From: Halopseudomonas formosensis
GTDB taxonomy: Bacteria > Pseudomonadota > Gammaproteobacteria > Pseudomonadales > Pseudomonadaceae
Reading direction: 5' to 3'
NCBI RefSeq assembly: GCF_900115905.1
Contig: NZ_FOYD01000011.1
Coordinates: 37,893-91,159 of the forward strand
DNA: 53,267 nucleotides
Part shown: one piece after another, positions 17,744 to 27,328 of the stretch
Numbering within the stretch: position 1 is the first letter of the stretch
How the letters are laid out: each line of letters starts with the position of its first letter
Made by a program: the position numbers and the translations under genes
The notes under the pieces: generated by a model
Seen by the model: the letters and a program-made list of their open reading frames with translations, nothing else
What the model was told of the DNA's origin: nothing
Database searches by the model: none

Positions 17744-19324
17744 ATGAGCGCAGTGATCGATCATCACACTGACCATGCCCACGGTCCGGCCAAGGGCCTG
17801 ATGCGCTGGGTACTGACCACCAACCACAAGGACATCGGCTCGATGTACCTGTGGTTCAGCTTTGCCATGTTCCTGCTCGGCGGCACCCTGGCCATGGTCA
17901 TCCGGGCCGAGCTGTTCCAGCCGGGACTGCAACTGGTGGACCCGAACTTCTTCAACCAGATGACCACCATGCACGGGCTGATCATGGTGTTCGGCGCGGT
18001 AATGCCGGCCTTCGTCGGCCTGGCCAACTGGATGGTGCCGCTGATGATAGGCGCACCGGACATGGCCCTGCCACGGATGAACAACTTCAGCTTCTGGCTG
18101 CTGCCGGCAGCCTTCGGCCTGCTGGTCTCGACCCTGTTCATGGAGGGCGGCGCACCCAACTTCGGCTGGACCTTCTATGCGCCGCTGTCCACCACCTACG
18201 GACCGCAGAGCACCACCTTCTTCATCTTCGCCATCCACCTGGCGGGCATCAGTTCGATCATGGGGGCGATCAACATCATCGCCACCATCCTCAACATGCG
18301 CGCCCCGGGCATGACCCTGATGAAGATGCCGATGTTCGCCTGGACCTGGCTGATCACCGCCTTCCTGCTGATCGCGGTAATGCCGGTGCTGGCCGGTGTG
18401 GTGACCATGATGCTGATGGATATCCACTTCGGCACCAGTTTCTTCAGCGCCGCCGGCGGTGGTGACCCGGTGCTGTTCCAGCATGTGTTCTGGTTCTTCG
18501 GCCACCCCGAGGTGTACATCATGATCCTGCCGGCCTTCGGCGCGGTGAGCATGATCATCCCGGCGTTCTCGCGCAAACCGCTGTTCGGCTATACCTCCAT
18601 GGTCTACGCCACCGGCGCCATTGCCTTCCTGTCCTTCGCGGTCTGGGCGCACCACATGTTCACCGTCGGCATCCCGCTGACCGGCCAGCTGTTCTTCATG
18701 TACGCCACCATGCTGATCGCCGTGCCCACCGGGGTGAAGGTGTTCAACTGGGCGACCACCATGTTCCGCGGCTCGCTGAGCTTCGAGGCGCCCATGCTGT
18801 TCGCCGTGGCCTTCGTCATCCTGTTCACCATCGGCGGCTTCTCCGGGCTGATGCTGGCCATCGCCCCGGCGGACTACCAGTACCACGACACCTACTTCGT
18901 GGTGGCGCACTTCCACTATGTGCTGGTACCCGGCGCCATCTTCGGCATCTTCGCCTCGGCCTACTACTGGCTGCCGAAGTGGACCGGCCACATGTATGAC
19001 GAAGTGCTGGCCAAGACCCACTTCTGGATGAGCTTCATCGGCATGAACCTGGCGTTCTTCCCGATGCACTTCGTCGGGCTGGCCGGCATGCCCCGGCGGA
19101 TTCCGGACTACAACATGATGTTCGCCAACTTCAACATGGTGTCATCCATCGGCGCCTTCATGTTCGGCGCCACCCAGCTGCTGTTCCTGTACATAGTGAT
19201 CAAGACCATCCGCGGCGGCAAACCCGCTCCGGCCAAGCCCTGGGACGGGGCGGAGGGTCTGGAGTGGACAGTGCCGTCACCGGCGCCCTACCACACCTTC
19301 AGCACCCCGCCGGAAGTGAAATAG
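17744..19324 (+). CDS. ctaD: Cytochrome c oxidase subunit I
   Basis: A 526-residue membrane protein with about 12 helices, the catalytic subunit that reduces oxygen at the haem a3-CuB site and pumps protons. MHGLIMVFG supplies a haem a ligand. WFFGHPEVYI supplies a CuB histidine and the cross-linked tyrosine. AHHMFTVG supplies two more CuB histidines, and AHFHYVLVPG supplies the haem a3 and haem a ligands. TAGGAG upstream supports the start. The length and motifs are complete, so it is expected to be functional. Confidence 0.98.
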   Translation: MSAVIDHHTDHAHGPAKGLMRWVLTTNHKDIGSMYLWFSFAMFLLGGTLAMVIRAELFQPGLQLVDPNFFNQMTTMHGLIMVFGAVMPAFVGLANWMVPLMIGAPDMALPRMNNFSFWLLPAAFGLLVSTLFMEGGAPNFGWTFYAPLSTTYGPQSTTFFIFAIHLAGISSIMGAINIIATILNMRAPGMTLMKMPMFAWTWLITAFLLIAVMPVLAGVVTMMLMDIHFGTSFFSAAGGGDPVLFQHVFWFFGHPEVYIMILPAFGAVSMIIPAFSRKPLFGYTSMVYATGAIAFLSFAVWAHHMFTVGIPLTGQLFFMYATMLIAVPTGVKVFNWATTMFRGSLSFEAPMLFAVAFVILFTIGGFSGLMLAIAPADYQYHDTYFVVAHFHYVLVPGAIFGIFASAYYWLPKWTGHMYDEVLAKTHFWMSFIGMNLAFFPMHFVGLAGMPRRIPDYNMMFANFNMVSSIGAFMFGATQLLFLYIVIKTIRGGKPAPAKPWDGAEGLEWTVPSPAPYHTFSTPPEVK

Positions 19325-19333
19325 GAGGCTGCC

Positions 19334-19903
19334 ATGCATGACGAAGGTCTGAGCACCGGCAAACTGGTCAAGCGCCTGCTGCTGCTGGTCGTGGGCATGT
19401 TTGCCTTCGGCTTCCTGCTGGTGCCGATCTACGACGTGATGTGTCAGGCCTTCGGCATCAATGGCAAGACCGCCGGCTCGGCCTGGCAGGGCTCGGCGCA
19501 GAGCGTGGACCTGCAGCGCGAGGTCCGCGTGCAGTTCCTGGCCAGCAATGCCGAGGGCATGCGCTGGCGCTTCGGCCCGCAGGACGAGGAAATCCTGATG
19601 CACCCCGGGGAAACCCGTACCGTCCATTTCCTCGCCCACAATCCCACCGATCGGGTGATGGTGGCCCAGGCCATACCCAGCGTCGCGCCGTCCCGGGCGG
19701 CGGCGTATTTCCACAAGACCGAATGCTTCTGCTTCACCCAGCAGGTGCTGCAACCCGGGGAGAGCGTGGAGATGCCGGTGCGCTTCATAGTGGATCCGGC
19801 CCTGCCGAAGGACGTTCGGCGACTCACTCTGGCCTATACGCTGTTCGATGTAACCGAACGCATGGCGCCCAGCCTGGGGCTGACTGCAATGCACAGCAAT
19901 TAA
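19334..19903 (+). CDS. ctaG: Cytochrome c oxidase assembly protein CtaG (Cox11)
   Basis: A 189-residue copper chaperone with a short cytoplasmic N-terminus, one membrane anchor (~14-34) and a periplasmic immunoglobulin-like domain. The copper-binding motif TECFCFTQQ is intact. Cox11 delivers copper to the CuB centre of subunit I, and its gene sits directly after ctaD (nine-base gap). Confidence 0.95.
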   Translation: MHDEGLSTGKLVKRLLLLVVGMFAFGFLLVPIYDVMCQAFGINGKTAGSAWQGSAQSVDLQREVRVQFLASNAEGMRWRFGPQDEEILMHPGETRTVHFLAHNPTDRVMVAQAIPSVAPSRAAAYFHKTECFCFTQQVLQPGESVEMPVRFIVDPALPKDVRRLTLAYTLFDVTERMAPSLGLTAMHSN

Positions 19904-19931
19904 TCGCGACTGCCGATAAGGAGAACAACAG

Positions 19932-20828
19932 ATGGCGAGTCCTGAGAAGCACGAAATCTATTATGTGCCGGAACAGAGCAAGTGGCCGATCGTCGGCTCC
20001 ATTGCCCTGCTGGTATCGGTGTTCGGCGCCGGCACCCTGATGAATGGCCTGAGCAGCGGCTCGGGCGCGGCGCCCGGCCAGTACATCCTCTTTGCCGGCC
20101 TGCTGCTGCTGGTGTGGATGTTCTTCGGCTGGTTCGGCAACGTCATCAAGGAAAGCCGTCAGGGCCTGTACAGCAGCCAGATGGATAGGTCGTTCCGCAT
20201 GGGCATGACCTGGTTCATCTTCTCCGAGGTGATGTTCTTCGCCGCCTTCTTCGGCGCCCTGTTCTATGTGCGCACCTTCGCCGGCCCCTGGCTGGACGGC
20301 ATCGGCGAAAAGGGCTCCTCGAGCATCCTCTGGCCGGAATTCAATTTCTCCTGGCCGCTGGTGAACAACCCCGATCCGTCACGCTTCCCCGGCCCGCATG
20401 AAACCATCAGCCCCTGGCAGCTGCCGCTGATCAACACGCTGCTGCTGGTCAGCTCCAGCGTGACCCTGACCCTGGCGCACCATGCCCTGCGAGCCGGCAA
20501 GCGCAAGGCGCTGCAGAACTGGCTGCTGCTGACGGTGGTGCTGGGGGTGATCTTCCTCGGTCTGCAGCTGGCCGAATATGCCCACGCCTACCGGGATCTG
20601 GGGCTGACCCTGAAATCGGGGATCTACGGGTCGACCTTCTTCATGCTCACGGGCTTTCACGGCTTCCACGTGACCATGGGCGCGATCATCCTGACAGTGA
20701 TGCTGATCCGCGTGTACAAGGGTCACTTTACCCCGGAGAACCACTTCGGCTTCGAGGCCGCCGCCTGGTACTGGCACTTCGTCGATGTGGTCTGGGTGGC
20801 GCTGTTCATCTTCGTCTACGTGCTCTGA
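19932..20828 (+). CDS. coxC: Cytochrome c oxidase subunit III
   Basis: A 298-residue membrane protein with about seven helices. Typical subunit III motifs are present: GMTWFIFSEVMFFAAFFGAL, TLLLVSSSVTLTLAHHALR and TGFHGFHVTMGA. The C-terminal WYWHFVDVVWVALFIFVYV closes the protein. It is a few residues longer than most because of a loop around residues 125-155. It ends 13 bp from the end of an opposing small gene. Confidence 0.96.
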   Translation: MASPEKHEIYYVPEQSKWPIVGSIALLVSVFGAGTLMNGLSSGSGAAPGQYILFAGLLLLVWMFFGWFGNVIKESRQGLYSSQMDRSFRMGMTWFIFSEVMFFAAFFGALFYVRTFAGPWLDGIGEKGSSSILWPEFNFSWPLVNNPDPSRFPGPHETISPWQLPLINTLLLVSSSVTLTLAHHALRAGKRKALQNWLLLTVVLGVIFLGLQLAEYAHAYRDLGLTLKSGIYGSTFFMLTGFHGFHVTMGAIILTVMLIRVYKGHFTPENHFGFEAAAWYWHFVDVVWVALFIFVYVL

Positions 20829-20841
20829 CCCATTGCGCTGG

Positions 20842-21051
20842 TCAGTGCAGCCAGGGGGCGCCCCACTGCAGCTGCCCTGACCAGAGCCCCCAGGCGATCA
20901 GCAGCATGACCACCACGGTGAGACTGATGCGCAGAGCCAGGGCGCTGAACAGCTGGCGACCGGAGCCCGCATCACGCAAAAAGAAGGCGCCACTGAACAG
21001 GCTGACCACAATCGCGGTCAAGAGAACGAGAATGACGATTTTCAACCACAT
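20842..21051 (-). CDS. Twin-transmembrane small protein (DUF2909-like)
   Basis: A 69-residue protein with two hydrophobic helices (MWLKIVILVLLTAIVVSLFS and a second at ~40-60) and little else. The start is set at 21051, where a G-rich site lies upstream; a longer frame starts at 21129 but would overlap the SURF1 start. A gene of this type lies at this place, opposite the oxidase genes, in Pseudomonas cox clusters. Its role is unknown, presumably oxidase-related. Confidence 0.75.
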   Translation of the reverse strand: MWLKIVILVLLTAIVVSLFSGAFFLRDAGSGRQLFSALALRISLTVVVMLLIAWGLWSGQLQWGAPWLH

Positions 21052-21118
21052 GAACACAACCCCCCTTACCCCGGAATGCACTGCAGTATAGACATGGATA
21101 TCCGACATGGAGCGTGTG

Positions 21119-21877
21119 ATGCCCGACACCGGGGCTGATCAATCGCCACGGCGCTTTGCGCCCGGCTGGCCGTTGTGGCTGTTTACCCTGGGCTTTCTGC
21201 CGATACTGCTCGCCCTGGGATTCTGGCAGCTGGATCGCGCCGAGCAGAAACGCGAGCTGCAGACGCGCATGGAGCAGCGCCGGGAGGCTCCGCCTCTGGC
21301 ACTGGAGGACATCTCCACCACCCGGGATCCGGCCTGGCGCAGGCTGCAACTGACCGGACAGTTCGATCCCGGGTACATCTGGCTGCTGGATAACCGGACC
21401 CGCAACGGCCAGGCCGGTGTCGAGGTACTGCAGCTGTTCCACGCCCACCCGGGCGACCAGCCCCTGATCATCAACCGCGGCTGGCTGCCGTGGCCGGATC
21501 GGCGCCACTTGCCCGGCGTCCCTACCGCCGCAGGTCTGCTGCAGCTGGAGGCCGAAGTCGTTGCCGAGGCCGAACCCGGTTTCCGCCTGCGCGGCGCCAG
21601 CACCCAGGGCTGGCCGCGCCTGATTACCCAGCTGGATCCGGCGGTGCTGGCCGGCCACCTCGACCTCGACCCGCCGCCCCTGATCGCCCGCCTGCAGCCC
21701 GGCAGCGCCGCAGCACTGCGGCTGGAGTGGCCGGCACTGTCAATGAGCCCCAGCAAGCACACCGGCTATGCGGTACAGTGGTTCACCATGGCCGCAGCAC
21801 TGCTGGCACTGTTTTTCTGGGCCGGATACCACCGGCCCGTCTCCGGGGGAAACAACAACAATGATGAGCATGACTGA
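21119..21877 (+). CDS. SURF1 family cytochrome oxidase biogenesis protein
   Basis: A 252-residue protein with two membrane helices, N-terminal (~17-36) and C-terminal (~220-240), around a periplasmic SURF1 domain. Family motifs seen are LALGFWQLDRAEQKRELQ, DNRTRNGQAGVEVLQ, INRGWLPWP and GYAVQWFTMA. SURF1 helps insert haem a into subunit I. The start at 21119 was chosen over 21107 because GGAG lies six bases upstream. The C-terminus overlaps the start of the next gene by 17 bp. Confidence 0.92.
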   Translation: MPDTGADQSPRRFAPGWPLWLFTLGFLPILLALGFWQLDRAEQKRELQTRMEQRREAPPLALEDISTTRDPAWRRLQLTGQFDPGYIWLLDNRTRNGQAGVEVLQLFHAHPGDQPLIINRGWLPWPDRRHLPGVPTAAGLLQLEAEVVAEAEPGFRLRGASTQGWPRLITQLDPAVLAGHLDLDPPPLIARLQPGSAAALRLEWPALSMSPSKHTGYAVQWFTMAAALLALFFWAGYHRPVSGGNNNNDEHD

Positions 21878-22457
21878 ACAGCACTCCGTCAAACCGCGGG
21901 GCCAGCTGAAGCTGCTGGCGCTGCTCGCCGTGGTGATAGGCCCTATCCTGGTGGCCTGGCTGATGGTGAAACTGCAGATCGGCATCCCGCAGTCACAGAC
22001 CAACCATTCCTCCCTGGTGGACCCGGCGCTGAGCGTGAGCGACTGGCAGGTGCCGGTGGAGCCCGTCGGCTACGGTGCCCCCTGGCGCCTGCTGGTCACC
22101 GCACCGGCGGGCTGCGACGAGGCCTGCCTGACTCTGGTGCACGAGGCGCGGCAGATCCACGTCGCCACCGGGCGAGAGGCTGATCGGGTGGAGCACGCTC
22201 TGGCCGTGGGACTGGCCCTGCCTGGCGAACTGGCCCATCGCCTCGAGCGGGACTACCCGCGCCTGCAGCAGCTGCCGCTGGACAGGCGGGCCTATGAAAG
22301 CAGTCTGGAGGCCCATGCGCCGGACTGGCGTGTCGGACCGCAGCTGTGGCTGGTAGACCCCCTTGGGCGGGTGGTGCTGCATCGTGATCCGGCGAACCCG
22401 GGCAAGCACCTGCTCGATGACCTGCGGCGCCTGCTGAAACTGTCCAAGATAGGCTGA
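21861..22457 (+). CDS. Membrane-anchored SCO/thioredoxin-like protein of the oxidase cluster
   Basis: A 198-residue protein with one N-terminal membrane helix (~16-37) and a periplasmic domain. PWRLLVTAPAGCDEACL puts Cys85 and Cys89 in a C-x3-C arrangement, as in SCO copper chaperones. Later LWLVDPLGRVVLHRDP resembles the SCO segment that carries the third copper ligand, but proline (Pro167) stands where SCO has histidine. A redox or scaffolding role in oxidase assembly is therefore likelier than copper transfer by the classical three-ligand site. That is inference. It overlaps both neighbours. Confidence 0.8.
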   Translation: MMSMTEQHSVKPRGQLKLLALLAVVIGPILVAWLMVKLQIGIPQSQTNHSSLVDPALSVSDWQVPVEPVGYGAPWRLLVTAPAGCDEACLTLVHEARQIHVATGREADRVEHALAVGLALPGELAHRLERDYPRLQQLPLDRRAYESSLEAHAPDWRVGPQLWLVDPLGRVVLHRDPANPGKHLLDDLRRLLKLSKIG

Positions 22458-23494
22458 TGATCATGCGTAAACCCGGTTTTGTATTTGCATTGGCGGCCCT
22501 GGCGCTGGGCCTTGTCGTGGTAATCCTCGGCGCCTATACCCGTCTGGTACATGCGGGCCTGGGCTGCCCGGACTGGCCCGGCTGCTACGGATTTCTCAGC
22601 GTGCCGCGCAGCGATACCGCACTGGAACTGGCCCAGCTGCGCTTTCCCGAGGCACCAGTGGAAAGCTTCAAGGCCTGGGCAGAGATGATTCACCGCTACG
22701 CCGCCGGCCTGCTGGGCCTGACCATACTGGGTCTGGCCCTGCTGGCGCTGAAGCAGCGCGGCCGGGACGGCTACCCGCTGAAACTGCCCCTGGGTCTGCT
22801 GGCGCTGGTCATCTGCCAGGCCCTGTTCGGCATGTGGACCGTCACCCTGAAGCTCTGGCCCCAGGTGGTCACGGCACACCTGCTGGGCGGCTTCGCCACC
22901 CTGAGTCTGCTGTTTCTGCTGAGTCTGCGGCTGTCGGGACGCTTCCCAGCCGACGTGGGGCTGACAGCGCTGCGGCCGCTGGCCAGGGCCACCCTGCTGG
23001 TGGTGATCTGCCAGATCGCCCTGGGCGGCTGGGTCAGCAGCAACTATGCCGCTGTGGCCTGCGTCGACCTGCCCACCTGTCACGGCGAGTGGTGGCCGGA
23101 CATGGATTTTGCCGCCGGTTTCAACATCTTTCAGGAGATCGGCCCCAACTACCTGGGCGGCATGCTCTATGGCGAGGGTCGCACCGCCATCCACTTCACC
23201 CACAGGATGGGCGCAGTGGTCACCCTGCTGATCACCCTGCTGCTGGCCTGGCGTCTGTACCGCGCCGGGCTGACTGCTACTGCCGCCGGGCTGACCCTGG
23301 TGCTGCTGACCCAGGTCGGCCTGGGCATTACCAACGTGCTGGCGCACCTGCCGCTGGCCGTGGCCGTGGCCCACAATGCGGTAGGCGCCCTGCTGCTGCT
23401 GAGCCTGGTGCTGGTGAACTACCGGGTGCGCCCGGCCAGCATCAAGGTGAACCGCCGGAGCAGCGCAGCGGTCGGACACTGGACGCCGGGATGA
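22457..23494 (+). CDS. ctaA: Haem A synthase (COX15/CtaA)
   Basis: A 345-residue membrane enzyme with about eight helices that converts haem O to haem A. Family motifs include GAYTRLVHAGLGCPDWPGC, EMIHRYAAGLLG, VVTAHLLGGFATL and IHFTHRMGAVVT, supplying the conserved histidines of the two haem sites. The start overlaps the previous stop by one base (TGATG). A second ATG lies six bases on. A GC-rich hairpin spans the stop codon. Confidence 0.95.
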   Translation: MIMRKPGFVFALAALALGLVVVILGAYTRLVHAGLGCPDWPGCYGFLSVPRSDTALELAQLRFPEAPVESFKAWAEMIHRYAAGLLGLTILGLALLALKQRGRDGYPLKLPLGLLALVICQALFGMWTVTLKLWPQVVTAHLLGGFATLSLLFLLSLRLSGRFPADVGLTALRPLARATLLVVICQIALGGWVSSNYAAVACVDLPTCHGEWWPDMDFAAGFNIFQEIGPNYLGGMLYGEGRTAIHFTHRMGAVVTLLITLLLAWRLYRAGLTATAAGLTLVLLTQVGLGITNVLAHLPLAVAVAHNAVGALLLLSLVLVNYRVRPASIKVNRRSSAAVGHWTPG

Positions 23495-23503
23495 AATCCC
23501 GGC
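23485..23503. repeat. REP-like hairpin over the ctaA stop codon
   Basis: GCCGGGAT-GAA-ATCCCGGC is a perfect 8-bp stem with a 3-nt loop that includes the ctaA stop. Its stem resembles the third palindrome of the cluster at 10323-10342 (GGCCGGGAT...CCCGGCC). Confidence 0.5.
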
Positions 23504-23589
23504 ACAACCGATAAACCCGGGCCATACTGAACAGCACTGCCACAGGCGGACACATAATAACAAGCGCCCGAAGCGCAAAGGGGATATCC

Positions 23590-24489
23590 ATGACGACCTT
23601 GACCAGAACCGCAACGGCCAGCTGGCGCGACTACCTGGAACTGACCAAGCCCCGGGTGGTGGCGCTGATGATCATCACCTCGGCGATCGGCATGCTGCTG
23701 TCCACCCCGGGGGCCATCCCCTGGTCGGTACTGCTGCTGGGCAATCTGGGCATTGCCCTGTGCGCCGGCTCGGCGGCGGCCATCAATCATGTGGTGGACC
23801 GCCGCATCGATATCCACATGGCGCGCACCCAGCGCCGGCCGCTGGCCCAGGGCCGGGTGCATCCGCTGCATGCCCTGCTCTTTGCTCTGGTGCTCGGGGT
23901 GGCCGGCATGGCCATACTGCTGCTGTGGATCAACGCCCTGACCGCCTGGCTGACCCTGGGCTCCCTGCTCGGCTATGCGGTGATCTACACCTCCTTCCTC
24001 AAGCGCGCCACGCCGCAGAACATCGTTATCGGCGGGCTGGCCGGCGCCGCGCCGCCGCTGCTGGGCTGGACCGCCGTCACCGGTCGGGTGGATGCCGAGG
24101 CCCTGCTGCTGGTGCTGATCATCTTCGCCTGGACGCCGCCGCACTTCTGGGCGCTGGCCATCCACCGCAAGGCCGAATACGCCAAGGTGGATATTCCCAT
24201 GCTGCCGGTAACCCACGGTGAGCAGTACACCAAGCTGCATATCCTGCTGTATACCTTTATCCTGTTTGCGGTCAGCCTGCTGCCCTATGTCATCCACATG
24301 AGCGGCCCGCTGTACCTGATCGCGGCAATCGCACTGGGCCTGCGCTTCATCGACTGGGCCTGGGCACTGTACCGCGACAGCCGCAAGCATGCGGCGATCA
24401 GGACCTTCAAGTTTTCGCTCTGGTACCTGCTGTGGCTGTTCGTTGCCCTGCTGGTGGATCATTACGCGGGAGTAGCCGGATGGCTCTGA
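23590..24489 (+). CDS. ctaB: Protohaem IX farnesyltransferase (haem O synthase)
   Basis: A 299-residue UbiA-family membrane prenyltransferase with about nine helices. It adds a farnesyl group to haem B to make haem O, the substrate of CtaA. The first Asp-rich site is [20 protein letters not shown] and the second is around [34 protein letters not shown] is the standard N-terminus. The 95-bp gap after ctaA has a GGGGAT site before the start. It overlaps the SCO gene by ten bases. Confidence 0.96.
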   Translation: MTTLTRTATASWRDYLELTKPRVVALMIITSAIGMLLSTPGAIPWSVLLLGNLGIALCAGSAAAINHVVDRRIDIHMARTQRRPLAQGRVHPLHALLFALVLGVAGMAILLLWINALTAWLTLGSLLGYAVIYTSFLKRATPQNIVIGGLAGAAPPLLGWTAVTGRVDAEALLLVLIIFAWTPPHFWALAIHRKAEYAKVDIPMLPVTHGEQYTKLHILLYTFILFAVSLLPYVIHMSGPLYLIAAIALGLRFIDWAWALYRDSRKHAAIRTFKFSLWYLLWLFVALLVDHYAGVAGWL

Positions 24490-25118
24490 GTGGTGTGCAG
24501 AAAACCGTCATCGCTACGGTGGCGGTCATTGCCCTGGTAGTGGGGGCGACGGTCAACAAGGTGCTGCGGCCGGCGCCGCTGAGCGAGGCGCAGCTCACCG
24601 AGGCGGGGGTCTACCTGTTCGATGCGCCGCGACCGGTACCGGATGTCCGCCTTACCTCCGACAGGGGCGAAGGCTGGGGCCGAACGGATCTCGAGGGGCA
24701 ATGGAACCTGCTGTTCTTCGGCTATACCTTCTGCCCCGACATCTGTCCGACCACCATGGCCGAGCTGCGCCAGCTGAGCCTGAATCTGCCTGAACAGCTG
24801 CGCGACCAGCTGCAGGTCACCATGATCAGCGTGGACCCCAACCGGGATACCCCCGAGCAGCTGCGCAGCTATCTGGCATTCTTCGATGCCGGTTTTGCCG
24901 GGGCCACGGGTGAACCCGACCAGCTGGCCGACCTGGCCCAGGCGCTGTCGGTGGCCTATATCGAGCCCGACACCAGCCAGGACAACTATCTGGTCGACCA
25001 CAGCGGTCAGGTGGTGATCATAGATCCCCGGGGGCGCTACGTCGGGTTCATCCGCCCGCCGCTGCGACCGGAGCAGCTGGGTCAGTTGCTGCCGCGCATC
25101 ATGGACGCTGGCGACTGA
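24480..25118 (+). CDS. SCO1/SenC family copper chaperone
   Basis: A 212-residue membrane-anchored thioredoxin-fold protein. The anchor is at ~8-25, the copper motif is [11 protein letters not shown] with Cys85 and Cys89, and the third ligand is His174 in [11 protein letters not shown] proteins mature the CuA site of subunit II. The start at 24480 has GGAG seven bases upstream and overlaps the ctaB end, which indicates coupling. It closes the oxidase cluster. Confidence 0.94.
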   Translation: MALSGVQKTVIATVAVIALVVGATVNKVLRPAPLSEAQLTEAGVYLFDAPRPVPDVRLTSDRGEGWGRTDLEGQWNLLFFGYTFCPDICPTTMAELRQLSLNLPEQLRDQLQVTMISVDPNRDTPEQLRSYLAFFDAGFAGATGEPDQLADLAQALSVAYIEPDTSQDNYLVDHSGQVVIIDPRGRYVGFIRPPLRPEQLGQLLPRIMDAGD

Positions 25119-25152
25119 GAATTGCTCTGCTTACGGTTTGCCATATGGCTCT

Positions 25153-25169
25153 GATAACGCCTTGTTATC
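25153..25169. promoter_or_regulatory. Short inverted repeat upstream of the bacterioferritin gene
   Basis: GATAAC-GCCTT-GTTATC, perfect 6-bp arms, lies 94 bp before the bacterioferritin start. It could be an operator or a small hairpin downstream of the SCO gene. It does not match a Fur box. Confidence 0.3.
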
Positions 25170-25262
25170 GCTGACATTTTCAGCTTGTTTGCTGGCCATG
25201 CGCTGCGCCTTTGGGCACAATGGGCCGTCCAGTTCACTACCAGTCAACCGAGGTGGCGCGCC

Positions 25263-25727
25263 ATGCAAGGGCATCCGGATATCATCAACTACCTGAACGA
25301 GTTGCTGCGTGGCGAGCTCGGCGCCCGCGATCAGTACTTCCTGCACTCGCGCCTGTACGAGGACATGGGTTACAGCAAGCTGTACGAGCGCATCAATCAC
25401 GAGATGGAAGAGGAAACCGAGCACGCCGACGCCCTGCTGCGCCGCGTCCTGTTTCTCGGCGGCACCCCGGATATGCGCCCGGTGGCCATCCAGCCCGGTT
25501 ATACGGTGCCGGACATGCTCGAAGCCGATCTCAAGCTGGAATACCACGTGCGCGAAGCGCTGGCCCGGGGCATCGCCCTGTGCGAGCAGCACGGCGACTA
25601 CGGCAGTCGTGACATCCTGGTCACCCAGCTCAAGGACACCGAGGAAGATCACGCCTACTGGCTGGAGAAGCAGCTGGGCCTGATCAAGCTGATCGGCCTG
25701 GAGAACTATCTGCAGGCGCAGATCTGA
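25263..25727 (+). CDS. Bacterioferritin-like ferritin lacking the haem ligand (FtnA/BfrA type)
   Basis: A 154-residue iron-storage protein of four-helix ferritin fold. Start at [10 protein letters not shown], with CGAGG upstream; the longer open frame to 25185 is not used. The ferroxidase residues are visible: Glu18, Glu51, His54, Glu93, Glu127 and His130. At the position of the haem-binding methionine of E. coli bacterioferritin (Met52) there is Thr52 ([12 protein letters not shown]). This matches the FtnA (formerly BfrA) class of Pseudomonas, which co-assembles with or works beside haem-binding BfrB (family knowledge). It oxidises and stores ferrous iron. It is convergent with znuB. Confidence 0.92.
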   Translation: MQGHPDIINYLNELLRGELGARDQYFLHSRLYEDMGYSKLYERINHEMEEETEHADALLRRVLFLGGTPDMRPVAIQPGYTVPDMLEADLKLEYHVREALARGIALCEQHGDYGSRDILVTQLKDTEEDHAYWLEKQLGLIKLIGLENYLQAQI

Positions 25728-25738
25728 CGCCCAGCCCG

Positions 25739-25766
25739 GCGGCCCATCCCGGGCCGCTGCAGTTTT
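25739..25766. terminator. Candidate terminator between bacterioferritin and znuB
   Basis: GCGGCCC-ATCCC-GGGCCGC, a 7-bp stem, is followed by a short TTTT run at 25763-25766. It would serve the bacterioferritin gene. Confidence 0.5.
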
Positions 25767-25773
25767 CTCCCCC

Positions 25774-26559
25774 TTACTGCCGTCGCGGCACCAGCAACGA
25801 CAGCATGAACAACCCCGCGGCACTGACCACTATGGAGGGGCCGGCCGGGGTGTCCAGATTCCAGGACAGCGCCAGGCCGCCCAGCACCGCCAGACAGCCC
25901 AGTGCACTGGCGCCCAGCGCCATCTGCTCCGGCGTGCGGGCATGGCGCTGGGCCGCCGCCGGCGGAATGATCAGCAGCGACGTGATCAGCAGCACCCCCA
26001 CCACCTTCATGGCCACGGCGATGACGATGGCGATCAGCAGCATCAGCGCCAGGCGTATGCCGCTGACCGGCAGCCCCTCGACCCGGGCCAGCTCCTCGTG
26101 CACGGTCACCGACAGCAGCGGCCGCCACAGCCAGGCCAGCAGAACCATGACGATGGCCAGCCCACCGAGCATCCATGCCAGATCACCGCGGGTAATCGCC
26201 AGCAGATCACCGAACAGGTAGGCCAGCAGGTCGACCCGCACGCTTTCGGTCAGCGCCAGCACCACCAGCCCCAGCGACAGGGTGCTGTGCGCGAGAATGC
26301 CCAGCAGGGTGTCACTGGCCAGCCATTTGCGGTTCTGCATGGCCACCAGCAACACCGCCAGCAGCACGCAACCGACAGTCACCGCCAGAGTGAGATTGAT
26401 CTGCAGCAGCATGCCCAGTGCCACCCCCAGCAGCGCCGAGTGCGCCAGGGTGTCACCGAAATAGGCCATGCGCCGCCATACCACAAAGGAACCCAGCGGG
26501 CCCGCCACCAGCGCCAGCCCGAGGCCGGCAATCAGAGCGTAGAGAAGAAAGTCAGGCAT
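25774..26559 (-). CDS. znuB: Zinc ABC transporter permease ZnuB
   Basis: A 261-residue permease of the ABC-3 (manganese/zinc/iron chelate) family with about eight membrane helices. The start [10 protein letters not shown] at 26559 lies within the last codons of znuC (8-bp overlap). Conserved stretches include [20 protein letters not shown] and [20 protein letters not shown]. It forms the membrane channel of the high-affinity zinc uptake system with ZnuC and ZnuA. Confidence 0.95.
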   Translation of the reverse strand: MPDFLLYALIAGLGLALVAGPLGSFVVWRRMAYFGDTLAHSALLGVALGMLLQINLTLAVTVGCVLLAVLLVAMQNRKWLASDTLLGILAHSTLSLGLVVLALTESVRVDLLAYLFGDLLAITRGDLAWMLGGLAIVMVLLAWLWRPLLSVTVHEELARVEGLPVSGIRLALMLLIAIVIAVAMKVVGVLLITSLLIIPPAAAQRHARTPEQMALGASALGCLAVLGGLALSWNLDTPAGPSIVVSAAGLFMLSLLVPRRQ

Positions 26560-27328
26560 GGTTGCAGGGTGATCCGTCCGGGTGCTGGTGGGGCGCGTCG
26601 ATGACTTCGCCGTGCATGTCGTGGCTGTGATCATGCTGGTGGTTGTATACCGCCAATGCGCTGGCCTGCTCGCCGAACAGGGCGATGAAGGCCGGATCGG
26701 CGCTGACCTGTTCGGGTCGGCCGGAACAGCAGACATGCCGGTTCAGGCAGACCACGGTGTTGGTGGTCGCCATGACCAGATGCAGGTCATGGGACACCAT
26801 GAGCACGCCGCAACCGTAGCGGTCACGCAGCCGGGTGATCAGCTGGTACAGCTCTATCTGCCCGTTGACATCCACCCCCTGCACCGGCTCGTCGAGCACC
26901 AGCAGATCGGGGTGGCGCAGCAGGGCGCGGGCCAGCAGGATACGCTGCTGCTCCCCGCCGGACACCTGCTGCAGCGGACGCTGGGCGAGATATCCGGCAC
27001 CCACCTCCTCCAGCGCTCGAAGGGCCGCCTCACGGCTGACGCCCGGGGCCAGCAGCAGAAAGCGCAGCACATTCAGCGGCAGGGTCGCATCAATCTGCAG
27101 TTTCTGCGGCATATAGCCGATGCGCAGCCGCGGCTGGCGCTCGACCCGGCCACTGTCGGCGGCCAGCAGACCCAGGACGATGCGTACCAGGCTGGTCTTG
27201 CCGGCCCCGTTGGGACCGATCAGGGTGACGATTTCGCCCCGGCGTACCTGCAGACTGATGTTGTCCAGAATCGCATTGCCATGGCGCCGCAGGCCCACCC
27301 GATCCAGGCTGAGCAGAATATCGCTCAT
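26552..27328 (-). CDS. znuC: Zinc ABC transporter ATP-binding protein ZnuC
   Basis: A 258-residue ATPase. Walker A is [10 protein letters not shown], the signature is VSGGEQQRI, Walker B is [12 protein letters not shown] and the switch histidine is in MVSHDLH. The C-terminus is histidine-rich ([14 protein letters not shown] and further His to the end), typical of ZnuC. It overlaps zur by four bases and znuB by eight, so zur-znuC-znuB is one operon. Confidence 0.96.
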   Translation of the reverse strand: MSDILLSLDRVGLRRHGNAILDNISLQVRRGEIVTLIGPNGAGKTSLVRIVLGLLAADSGRVERQPRLRIGYMPQKLQIDATLPLNVLRFLLLAPGVSREAALRALEEVGAGYLAQRPLQQVSGGEQQRILLARALLRHPDLLVLDEPVQGVDVNGQIELYQLITRLRDRYGCGVLMVSHDLHLVMATTNTVVCLNRHVCCSGRPEQVSADPAFIALFGEQASALAVYNHQHDHSHDMHGEVIDAPHQHPDGSPCNHA

